Origin: Stenotrophomonas sp. SY1
Lineage (GTDB): Bacteria > Pseudomonadota > Gammaproteobacteria > Xanthomonadales > Xanthomonadaceae
DNA length: 64,000 bases
Assembly: GCF_021202945.1 (NCBI RefSeq)
Contig: NZ_JAJOYR010000001.1
Location: forward strand, 2,523,543 to 2,587,542
Direction of reading: 5' to 3'
Part shown: piece by piece, positions 56,922 through 64,000 of the stretch
Layout: each line of letters begins with the position of its first letter
Position numbering within the stretch: the stretch's first letter is position 1
The notes under the pieces: generated by a model
Told to the model about the DNA's origin: nothing
Database searches by the model: none
What the model saw: only the letters and a program-made list of their open reading frames with translations
Program-made: the position numbers and the translations under genes

Positions 56922-58931
56922 ATGAGGACCGTCTGGATGCGCGCCTGCCGTTTCGTTGTCCCGCTCACTGCCCTGCTGCTGCCAATCCCATCGATCGCCG
57001 CCGAGGCCTCTGGCGCTCCCGCCCAGGCACCGGTGTTCACCCTGGGCAGTGTCGATGTCCATGCCAGGCGCGGCACATCGCCGGTAGTCGCCGAAACCGT
57101 GCTGGACGCCGAACAGATCCAGTCACTGGACCGCAACACCGTCGGCGAGGCCGTCAACGTACTGCCGGGGGTGAGCCTGGCACGCAACTCCCGCAACGAG
57201 GACATGGTGTACCTGCGGGGCTTCGATGCCCGTCAGGTCCCGGTATTCCTGGATGGCATCCCGCTGTACGTCCCTTATGACGGCTACGTGGACTTCGCCC
57301 GTTTCACCACGTTCGACCTGGCCCAGATCCAGGTCGCCAATGGCGGTGCCTCGCTGCTCTACGGCCCGAACATCCTTGGCGGTGCGATCAACCTGGTCAG
57401 CCGACGGCCGCAGCAGCCGTTTGAAGGCGACATGCGCGTGGGCATGGCCGACGGCGGCGAGCGCAAGGCCGCGATCAACCTCGGCGGGCGCCACGGCGAC
57501 TGGTACTACCAGTTGGGCTGGTCGCTGCTGAAGGCCGACGACTTCCCCTTGCCCGATGGTTTTCAGGACTACAAGCGCACGCCCACCGATACCGGCAGCG
57601 CTCGCCAGAATGCCGATCGCGAGGACCGCCGGTTCTCGGTCAAGCTGGGCTACACGCCACGCGAGGGCGACGAGTACGCGCTCGGTTATGCCCGCCAGGA
57701 TGGACGCAAGGGCAACCCGGTCTACACGGGCACGGCACGCAGCGGCATCCGCTACTGGCGCTGGCCCTACTGGGACAAGGACAGCCTGTACTTCATCGGC
57801 AACACCCAGCTGGGTGCGAACACCACGCTGCGCACGCGGGCGTATCGGGATACCTATGGCAATCGTCTGGAGGCCTACACCGATGGCAGCTACTCGGTGC
57901 CGCTGGAGAACAGCAGCTTCCCGAGCATCTACGACGACCGCACGCTCGGCGCATCGCTGACACTGGCCAACACGAGCTTGCAGCGGCATGCACTGCAACT
58001 GGCCGTTCACTACAAGCAGGACGAGCACGAGGAACGCAATCCACGCTCTCCCACCAAGGACTACCGTGACGTCACCACCTCGGTCGCACTTGAAGATCGC
58101 ATCGCATTGACGGCAACCTCCGACCTGCGGGTGGGTATCGGCCATGATCGTCGCGAGGCCCGGCGTGTCTATCAATGGCCCACCGGCAGCGCCGATGCGA
58201 CCAATGCGGTGCTGGAGTATGTGCAGCAGATCGCACCTGACCAGCAGTGGTACGCAAGCGCCGCACGCCGCACCCGCTTCCCGACCATCAAGGACCGCTA
58301 CTCCGCGCGCATGGGCGCGGCCCTGCCCAATCCGGATCTCAAACCAGAGCATGCCAACCACCTGGAACTGGGCCTGCGCGGCCAGTGGTGGGCGGGCAGC
58401 CAGCTGCAGGCCTCGCTGTTCCACAGCCGCATCGACGACCTGATCCAGAACGCGGTAGTGGCCTCGAACACATGCGGTGGCTCAACCTGCAACCAGGCGC
58501 AGAACATCGGCCGCGCGCGCCATGTCGGCGTTGAACTGGGCCTGCATCAGCAGTTGGGTGATCGCTGGAACCTGGAAGGCAGCTACACGTGGCTGCGCCG
58601 CACCAACCTGGAGAACCCAGACGTCGCGTTGCTCGACAGCCCCCGTCAGCGCCTGTTTCTGGCCGCGGACTGGCAGATGCTGCCAGAGCTGCGCCTGCAG
58701 GCAACGCTGGAAGCCGAACAGGGCCGCAAGGTCAGCTATGCGGATACAAGCCGCCCGGTACGCGCCCTGCCTGGCTTCGGCGTGCTGGGCCTGAAAGCGA
58801 ACTGGATGCCCCGCGCTGACCTGGGCTTCGACCTGGGGGTCCGCAACGTCGGTGACAAATGGTACGAGCTGGCCGATGGCTATCCCATGCCCGGGCGCAC
58901 CTGGTTTGCGAACGCCAGCTGGAGCTTCTAG
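56922..58931 (+). CDS. TonB-dependent outer-membrane receptor, candidate molybdate/tungstate or Mo-chelate receptor
   Basis: A 669-aa receptor with a signal peptide (CRFVVPLTALLLPIPSIAA), a possible TonB box (VFTLGSVDVHA), a plug domain (VGEAVNVLPGVSLARNSRNED, VFLDGIPLYVPYDGYVD, GASLLYGPNILGGAINLVSRRP in parts) and a beta barrel ending in ...NASWSF with a terminal Phe. A Cys pair (NTCGGSTCN) sits in a barrel loop near residue 520. Substrate is inferred from the ModE site in front and the ABC importer genes behind, not from the receptor itself. Iron or cobalamin remain alternatives. Confidence 0.9.
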   Translation: MRTVWMRACRFVVPLTALLLPIPSIAAEASGAPAQAPVFTLGSVDVHARRGTSPVVAETVLDAEQIQSLDRNTVGEAVNVLPGVSLARNSRNEDMVYLRGFDARQVPVFLDGIPLYVPYDGYVDFARFTTFDLAQIQVANGGASLLYGPNILGGAINLVSRRPQQPFEGDMRVGMADGGERKAAINLGGRHGDWYYQLGWSLLKADDFPLPDGFQDYKRTPTDTGSARQNADREDRRFSVKLGYTPREGDEYALGYARQDGRKGNPVYTGTARSGIRYWRWPYWDKDSLYFIGNTQLGANTTLRTRAYRDTYGNRLEAYTDGSYSVPLENSSFPSIYDDRTLGASLTLANTSLQRHALQLAVHYKQDEHEERNPRSPTKDYRDVTTSVALEDRIALTATSDLRVGIGHDRREARRVYQWPTGSADATNAVLEYVQQIAPDQQWYASAARRTRFPTIKDRYSARMGAALPNPDLKPEHANHLELGLRGQWWAGSQLQASLFHSRIDDLIQNAVVASNTCGGSTCNQAQNIGRARHVGVELGLHQQLGDRWNLEGSYTWLRRTNLENPDVALLDSPRQRLFLAADWQMLPELRLQATLEAEQGRKVSYADTSRPVRALPGFGVLGLKANWMPRADLGFDLGVRNVGDKWYELADGYPMPGRTWFANASWSF

Positions 58932-58933
58932 GC

Positions 58934-59506
58934 ATGTCCATGACAGCTGACGTGTTGACCTCCGTTTCGCCCATCGCCGCCATCGTCCACGACGAGCATG
59001 GTGAACCCGACGCCATCCTTGCCGCCTTCGCGGCCAGGCAACTTGCACGCGGATGTCGTGTCCGCGGACTGGTAAGCCTTCCGCATGCACCCGCAGCCAA
59101 TGGCAAGCGCATGGTGCTGATGGACGTCACCGACCCCGGCAAGCACTACCCGATCAGCCAGGCGCTGGGACCCGCTGCCTGTGGCTGCAATCTCGACCCA
59201 GGCGGCATCGCCGACGCCAGCATCGTGCTGCGTCGCGCGCTGCAGGAGCAGGCTGAACTGGCCATCGCCAATCGCTTCGGCACGCTCGAATCGCAGGGAC
59301 GGGGAATGGCCGACGAGATGCTGGCCTTGATGCTGGCGGGCATTCCGCTGCTCACCGTGGTGAATCAGCGCTACCAGCAGAACTGGCGCGACTTCACCGG
59401 AGGGCTCGCCTGTGAACTACCGGCCGACGCCGCGGCGCTGGATTCGTGGTGGCACGCCTGTCGCTCCACCAATGCGATCTCCACCAACGAGGTGATGGAT
59501 ACATGA
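58934..59506 (+). CDS. DUF2478 protein of the molybdate uptake operon
   Basis: A 190-aa cytoplasmic protein (IAAIVHDEHGEPDAILAAFAARQLARG, NRFGTLESQGRGMADEML). It matches DUF2478, a family I know from molybdate transport and ModE neighbourhoods. The fold recalls small NTP-binding proteins, but the P-loop GxxxxGKS is not intact. Function unknown; a role in handling Mo inside the cell is a guess. It begins 2 nt after the receptor stop and overlaps the next gene as ATGA. An in-frame ATG at 58940 is possible. Confidence 0.85.
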   Translation: MSMTADVLTSVSPIAAIVHDEHGEPDAILAAFAARQLARGCRVRGLVSLPHAPAANGKRMVLMDVTDPGKHYPISQALGPAACGCNLDPGGIADASIVLRRALQEQAELAIANRFGTLESQGRGMADEMLALMLAGIPLLTVVNQRYQQNWRDFTGGLACELPADAAALDSWWHACRSTNAISTNEVMDT

Positions 59507-60540
59507 ATCGACGTTCGTTGTTGCTTGCTCTGGCGGCGGCCCCGTTGCTTGCTTCCACCGCAGGCCGTGCGATCGCGTTGCCAGCAAGCCGTGTGCTGCG
59601 GTTGGGCGCACCCAGCACACCACCACGTCGGGTGTTTGCTGCTGGCGCGCCGGCGGCAGTGCTGATGGCGGCACTGGCACCGGAGCGCCTGCTGGGCTGG
59701 CCGATGCGCGTCTCCGACGCTGCGCTGGCGCAGTTGCCCCCGATCCTCGCCCGCCTACCTTTCGTTGGTCGCTTGGCCGGGCGCGGTAGTACTGTCGGGC
59801 TCGAGAAGCTGCTCGCATTGCAACCCGATCTGGTGCTGGATGCGGGCGATTTCGATGCCACCTATCGCTCCTCCGCCGAACAAGTCTGGAAGCAGACCGG
59901 GATTCCCTTCGAACTGGTTGCCGGACGCATCACCGAGCATCCAGCGCAGCTGCGCCATGTCGCTCGTCTGCTCGACGTACAGCCGCGTGGCGAGCTGCTC
60001 GCCAATGCCGCCGATGCGCAACTGGCACTGGTCGCACGCGTGCTGCGCAAAGTGCCCGTCAACGCACGTCCCAGCGTCTACTACGGGCGCGGCAGCGACG
60101 GACTTGAAAGCGGACTGGCCGGTTCGATCAACACCGAACTGATCGAATTCTGCGGTGGCCGCAATGTCGTCGCCGCAGCCGGCGCTGGCGGCCTGGCCCG
60201 TGTCTCGCCCGAACAACTGCTGGCCTGGGACCCGGATGTCATCCTCACCCAGGACCCAGGTTTCGCTGCACGGGCGAAGCAGGATCCGCGTTGGAAAAAC
60301 CTGCGTGCGGTGCGCAGTGGGCGACTGCATTGCGCTCCCAGTCTTCCGTTCGGCTGGCTCGATGCGCCCCCTGGCATCAACCGCCTGCTGGGTATCAGCT
60401 GGTTGCTGGCACGCCTTCACCCAGCGGCCGATCCGGCACTGGCCGCGCCGGCGGTGCGGGCCAGCACCGGACAGCTTTACCAGCAGCTGTGGGGTCGTCC
60501 GCTGCCGTCGGCACTGGCTGGGGAGTTGGAGCGCGGATGA
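59503..60540 (+). CDS. molA: Periplasmic binding protein of a type II ABC importer, MolA-like
   Basis: A 345-aa exported protein. The start MNRRSLLLALAAAPLLASTAGRA has a twin-Arg-like beginning and a signal peptide. It is a cluster A-III (FecB/BtuF/MolA) binding protein: VGRLAGRGSTVGLEKLLALQPDLVL, then the long linker helix, then VSPEQLLAWDPDVILTQDPG. Haemophilus MolA of this fold binds molybdate and tungstate. Here the Mo link comes from ModE control. Cobalamin or Fe-siderophore binding proteins look similar. Overlaps both neighbours by 4 nt. Confidence 0.85.
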   Translation: MNRRSLLLALAAAPLLASTAGRAIALPASRVLRLGAPSTPPRRVFAAGAPAAVLMAALAPERLLGWPMRVSDAALAQLPPILARLPFVGRLAGRGSTVGLEKLLALQPDLVLDAGDFDATYRSSAEQVWKQTGIPFELVAGRITEHPAQLRHVARLLDVQPRGELLANAADAQLALVARVLRKVPVNARPSVYYGRGSDGLESGLAGSINTELIEFCGGRNVVAAAGAGGLARVSPEQLLAWDPDVILTQDPGFAARAKQDPRWKNLRAVRSGRLHCAPSLPFGWLDAPPGINRLLGISWLLARLHPAADPALAAPAVRASTGQLYQQLWGRPLPSALAGELERG

Positions 60541-61559
60541 TCGCGTATCGCCCGGGACGCAAGTTGACTTGGATGCTCGCCATGTTGGTGCTGTTGCTGG
60601 CGATGATGCTCCTGGCATTTTCAGTCGGGCAGTTTCCGATTGCGCCCTCCACTGTGTTGAAGGTAGCCGGCTGGCGCCTGTTCGGCATCGGCCAGCCCAG
60701 CCCAGCCGCCGTGGAAGCAGCGCTCTGGAACATCCGGCTCCCACGCGTGCTGGCTGCCGTGCTGATCGGCGCCGCACTTTCCTCCGCCGGCGCGGCCTAT
60801 CAGGCCATGTTCCGCAACCCGCTGGTGTCGCCGGACATTCTTGGCGTCTCTGCCGGTGCCGGGCTCGGCGCGGCACTGGCCATCTTCTTCGGGCTGCCGA
60901 TGCTGCTGGTCCAGGGCATCGCCTTTCTTGGTGGCCTGATTGCGGTGGCCATGGTGTGCGTGGTCGCGGCGCTGGTACGCCGCCACGAGCCAACACTGGT
61001 TCTGGTGCTGGCCGGCGTGGCGGTATCGGCGTTGCTGGGGGCAGGCATTTCCTTGTTGAAGCTGCTTGCCGACCCCTACACACAGTTGCCCACCATCACC
61101 TTCTGGCTGCTGGGTGGGCTCAACACCATCGTCGGCAGTGATCTGCTGACTGCCACCCCGCTGCTGGTTGCCGGTTTGCTTCCCTTGGTACTGCTGCGCT
61201 GGCGCATCAACCTGCTCAGTCTCGGTGACGAGGAAGCAGCCTCGCTGGGCATCGCCGTTGCGCCCATGCGCTGGACGTTGATCGCTGCGGCAACGCTGTG
61301 CACCGCAGCGGCCGTGTCGCTGGCCGGAATCATTGGCTGGGTCGGGCTGGTGGTTCCGCACATCGCACGCCTGCTGGTGGGCCCCGATTTCCGGCAGTTG
61401 CTGCCCGCCAGCCTGTTGCTGGGAGGGAGTTTTCTTCTAGCCGCAGATACCCTGGCACGCACTCTGGCACCCATCGAACTGCCGCTCGGCATCCTCACCG
61501 CTTTCGTCGGCGTGCCGTGTTTCCTGCTGGTGCTGGCCCGCCACGGAGCCGAACGCTGA
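60537..61559 (+). CDS. molB: FecCD-type ABC permease, MolB-like
   Basis: A 340-aa inner-membrane permease with about ten helices. FecCD landmarks are LPRVLAAVLIGAALSSAGAAYQAMFRNPLVSPDILGVSAGAGLGA (in parts: RNPLVSPDILGVSAGAG), LGDEEAASLGIAV (the ATPase-coupling loop) and GIIGWVGLVVPHIARLLVG. It belongs to type II importers (BtuCD, MolBC), which differ from the classical ModB. The ATG overlaps the molA stop and its stop overlaps the ATPase start. Confidence 0.92.
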   Translation: MIAYRPGRKLTWMLAMLVLLLAMMLLAFSVGQFPIAPSTVLKVAGWRLFGIGQPSPAAVEAALWNIRLPRVLAAVLIGAALSSAGAAYQAMFRNPLVSPDILGVSAGAGLGAALAIFFGLPMLLVQGIAFLGGLIAVAMVCVVAALVRRHEPTLVLVLAGVAVSALLGAGISLLKLLADPYTQLPTITFWLLGGLNTIVGSDLLTATPLLVAGLLPLVLLRWRINLLSLGDEEAASLGIAVAPMRWTLIAAATLCTAAAVSLAGIIGWVGLVVPHIARLLVGPDFRQLLPASLLLGGSFLLAADTLARTLAPIELPLGILTAFVGVPCFLLVLARHGAER

Positions 61560-62341
61560 TGGCAACGCGGACGCCTCCGCTGCTGGAAGCACGCGCGCTG
61601 TGCATCGGCCATGACAGGAAAGCGCTGGGGCAACCGATTGATCTGGCGCTGCATGAAGGCGAGATCCTGTGCCTGCTCGGCCCGAACGGCTGCGGCAAGA
61701 CCACGCTGTTCCGCACGCTGCTGGGCCTGCTTCCCGCGCTCGGTGGCCAGATCGCACTACATGGCACGGCGCTACATGCGACCGACCGCGCCACGCGTGC
61801 ACGCCTGATCGGCTATGTCCCGCAGGCCGCACCGATGCCCTTTGCGTACCGGGTACTGGATCTGGTGGCCATGGGCCGCGCAGCACATCTGGGCCTGCTG
61901 GCAACACCAACCGGCAAGGACATGGCCATCGCCCACGCGTGCCTGGAGCAATTGGGTATCGCTGGCCTTGCCGCGCGGACAGTAACGACACTCAGTGGCG
62001 GCGAACGACAGCTCGTACTGGTAGCCCGTGCCCTTGCGCAACAGCCACGCCTGCTGGTGATGGACGAACCCACCGCCAGCCTCGATTTCGGCAACCAGCT
62101 GCGCATTCTGGATGTGGCCAGGGCGCTGGCCGACACCGGCATCTGCATCCTCATTTCCACCCACCAGCCGCAGCATGCCCTGCAGGTTGCAGACCGCATC
62201 GCACTGATGGCCGAGGGTGGTCTGCTGGCGGTCGGCCCGGCCACGCAGGTCGCCACGGCCACGCGCTTGTCGCAACTGTACGGGGTGGATGTCACCCGCA
62301 TCAGCGCCGCCCTTCCCGCCTCCTGCCTGGAACCCCGATGA
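61559..62341 (+). CDS. molC: ABC importer ATPase, MolC-like
   Basis: A 260-aa ATPase. Walker A LLGPNGCGKTTLFRTLLG, Q-loop VPQAAPMPFAYRVLD, signature TLSGGERQLVLVARAL, Walker B LLVMDEPTASLD and the switch His ISTHQPQHAL are all intact. It powers the permease encoded just upstream. The start ATG overlaps the molB stop and the stop overlaps the methyltransferase start, so all six genes of the operon are packed without gaps. Confidence 0.94.
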   Translation: MATRTPPLLEARALCIGHDRKALGQPIDLALHEGEILCLLGPNGCGKTTLFRTLLGLLPALGGQIALHGTALHATDRATRARLIGYVPQAAPMPFAYRVLDLVAMGRAAHLGLLATPTGKDMAIAHACLEQLGIAGLAARTVTTLSGGERQLVLVARALAQQPRLLVMDEPTASLDFGNQLRILDVARALADTGICILISTHQPQHALQVADRIALMAEGGLLAVGPATQVATATRLSQLYGVDVTRISAALPASCLEPR

Positions 62342-63135
62342 CCGCACTGCCCACCGCCATAGATCACGCCGCACGCTATCGCCAACACCTGGCCGCCTGC
62401 GGTTATCAGGCCAAACCCGCGACCGAATGGGATGCACGCGCGGCGCAGTCCAGCTGGCGGCGCCGCCATGACGACTACACCGAGGCGTTCCTGGCCCGCC
62501 TTGACCTGCGCAACGTAGCCAGCGTGCTCGACGTCGGCTGCGGGCCAGGCTTGCTGACCTTGCCGATCGCCAGGCAGGTTGCCGAGGTGCATGCGCTGGA
62601 CTACAGCGCGGGTATGCTCGCCGGCCTGCGAGCTGCGGCCAGCGCTGAAGGCGTGCACAACGTGCACAGCTGGCAGCGCTCCTGGGAAGAGGATTGGGAT
62701 GACATTCCGAACTGCGACGTCGCCATCGCCTCGCGCTCACTGATGGTGCCGGACCTGGCGGCCGCGCTGGCCAAACTTGACGGCCATGCACGGCAACGTG
62801 CCTGCATCACCTTCTCAACCGGACCACGCAGCGGTGTCCCTGAACTGGCTGCATTGCTGGGAAGGCACTGGACACCCATGCCCGACCACCGCTATCCGAT
62901 CAACCTGCTGCTGGACATGGGCCGCGAGCCACATGTCGACTATCTGCCGGTCTCGGTGCGCGATTCATCGCAGGACGTCGATGACCTGCTGCGTCAGGCG
63001 GCAGGGTTGTTCGATGCGCTCGATGCGCGCGATGAAGGCCGCATACGCGACTGGCATGCCGCCTCACCCTCGCACCGGTTGGGCTTGGCACCGACCCGGC
63101 GCTGGGCGTTCATCAGCTGGCAGACCGGCGACTGA
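62338..63135 (+). CDS. Class I SAM-dependent methyltransferase at the end of the mol operon
   Basis: A 265-aa protein with the SAM-binding motif SVLDVGCGPGLLTLPIA (near residue 63), acidic loop VHALDYSAGML and post-motif CDVAIASRSLMVPDLAAAL. The rest is not specific enough to name a substrate. The 4-nt overlap with molC places it in the uptake operon, so it might modify a metal ligand or chelate taken up by the system, which is inference. It converges on the DUF1615 gene. Confidence 0.87.
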   Translation: MTALPTAIDHAARYRQHLAACGYQAKPATEWDARAAQSSWRRRHDDYTEAFLARLDLRNVASVLDVGCGPGLLTLPIARQVAEVHALDYSAGMLAGLRAAASAEGVHNVHSWQRSWEEDWDDIPNCDVAIASRSLMVPDLAAALAKLDGHARQRACITFSTGPRSGVPELAALLGRHWTPMPDHRYPINLLLDMGREPHVDYLPVSVRDSSQDVDDLLRQAAGLFDALDARDEGRIRDWHAASPSHRLGLAPTRRWAFISWQTGD

Positions 63136-63148
63136 GAACAGCCGACGG

Positions 63149-64000
63149 CTAGCGCTGCAGGCATTGCCGGTAACGTTCGTCCACCCGGTTGGCGAACCAC
63201 TCGGTGGTCAACTCGCGGGTGATCTTGGGGCTGTCCAGGCGGATGCCGGGAATCACGGCACGCGGCAACGGCGTGCCCGAGCGTGATTCGGCAATGGCGA
63301 ACACCCTTGTGTGGATGTCACTGCTGCTGAAGTCCAGCTGGTCGGCCTGCTCCAGGGCACGGCGGATCTGGGCATCGTCCATGCGCAGTTCGCCACCGAG
63401 CTGGCGCACCGCGCGTTCGGTCTGGCCGGGTTTGTCCAACGGCGCGCCCGGCACCAGCAGGTCGCCATCCAACGCCAGCGTGACGCCGGTGGCCACGCTT
63501 GCCGCATTCTGGAACGCCGCATTGCGGCTGGCATACCAGCCAGCGTTGTAATCGGCGAAGCGGTGCACCTTGCGCGTATACGGCGTCTGGTAGCCCAGCA
63601 GATGCATGGTGCCGAAGTAGATGCCACCGCGCCGGCTGAACACCTCCTCGCGGATGCTGCCACGCACCGGATACGGATAGCCCTGCGCGTGCTCCTGTGC
63701 GAACGGAATGCTCACCTGCATCGCGCCACCGGTCTGTACCGGATTCTGGCCGGCGAACAGACGCCGCCCCATCGGCACACGATCAATGATTTCCTCATAC
63801 AGCCGGCTCAGATCGTGCTCGGTGCGTACGGCAGCCAGTTTTTCCGAATAACTGCGGCCATCGGCTGCCTTGATCCTGAGCCCGGCATCCACCAGCAGGG
63901 CCGGAACGCGTTTGGCCGAGGCACGGCGGTCGATCTCACGCCTGGCAATGCGCGGCAGGTTGGCAACTTCCGGGTCGGCACGATAACCGGTCTCCTGTTC
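63149..64000 (-). CDS. DUF1615 protein, C-terminal part (runs off right edge)
   Basis: 283 codons are visible and the frame stays open to the window end. EQETGYRADPEVANLPRIAR at the right edge and the LQCR-type C-terminus fit DUF1615, a family of predicted outer-membrane or periplasmic lipoproteins, often with a lysozyme-like look. The GTG at 63892 is only an internal codon, because the frame continues upstream into sequence that matches the family. The N-terminus and lipobox are outside the window. Function unknown. Confidence 0.8.
   Translation of the reverse strand, partial: EQETGYRADPEVANLPRIARREIDRRASAKRVPALLVDAGLRIKAADGRSYSEKLAAVRTEHDLSRLYEEIIDRVPMGRRLFAGQNPVQTGGAMQVSIPFAQEHAQGYPYPVRGSIREEVFSRRGGIYFGTMHLLGYQTPYTRKVHRFADYNAGWYASRNAAFQNAASVATGVTLALDGDLLVPGAPLDKPGQTERAVRQLGGELRMDDAQIRRALEQADQLDFSSSDIHTRVFAIAESRSGTPLPRAVIPGIRLDSPKITRELTTEWFANRVDERYRQCLQR

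Overview
The window is GC-rich, densely coded chromosomal DNA of a gammaproteobacterium in the Xanthomonadaceae/Lysobacteraceae, most likely a Stenotrophomonas or close relative. Supporting signs are the recJ-rpfE-greA-carB-carA-dapB order, an RND pump with a divergent two-component system arranged like smeYZ/smeRySy, and two palindromic repeat families (TGCCGAGC...GCTCGGCA...CTACC and GTAGGAGCGGCTTCAGCCGC) typical of Stenotrophomonas. I see no tRNA, rRNA, CRISPR array, IS element or prophage. Genes run off both ends (recJ on the left, a DUF1615 protein on the right).

1-8.6 kb is one leftward run: small anchored protein, dapB, carA, a secreted protein of unknown function, carB, greA, rpfE, recJ, mostly with ATGA-type overlaps. 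8.7-17.8 kb holds an SDR, the leftward feoA-feoB-small Cys-rich protein iron(II) operon behind a Fur-like site, the liuC-liuE leucine catabolism pair joined to a PAS-GGDEF-EAL protein, an SDR and efpL. 18-31 kb holds a soluble PAS histidine kinase, a DUF2388-DUF4105 pair, the RND pump with its two-component system, a D-2-hydroxyglutarate dehydrogenase divergent from serA, and a NUDIX hydrolase. 31-45 kb holds two tandem APC permeases, the methionine salvage genes mtnB-mtnD-mtnC, an MgtC-like protein, a metallophosphoesterase, a DUF885 lipoprotein, a third APC permease, a three-gene operon of unknown function and a VOC protein.

45-52.8 kb is the first notable region. It encodes the O2-independent ubiquinone pathway (UbiT, UbiU, UbiV), UbiD, the quinolinate pathway genes nadA and nadB, and a DGC-domain protein. 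The UbiT gene is fused to an N-terminal AroQ chorismate mutase in which all seven E. coli active-site residues line up without gaps. Three promoters here carry FNR/ANR-like half-sites about 41.5 bp upstream of the predicted start. I read this as an anaerobic cofactor bypass: UbiUV replace oxygen-dependent ubiquinone hydroxylases, the fused mutase may supply prephenate as hydroxyl donor, and NadAB may replace the O2-dependent kynurenine route to NAD reported in Xanthomonas.

53-56 kb is a desB-desC/desT-like aerobic fatty acid desaturation module. 56-63 kb is the second notable region: modE is divergent from a six-gene operon of a TonB-dependent receptor, a DUF2478 protein, a MolABC-like type II ABC importer and a methyltransferase. 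Its promoter combines an FNR-like site with a perfect ModE-type inverted repeat just before the receptor start. This looks like an oxygen- and molybdenum-controlled TonB-dependent molybdate/tungstate (or Mo-chelate) uptake system, which would supply molybdoenzymes of anaerobic respiration.
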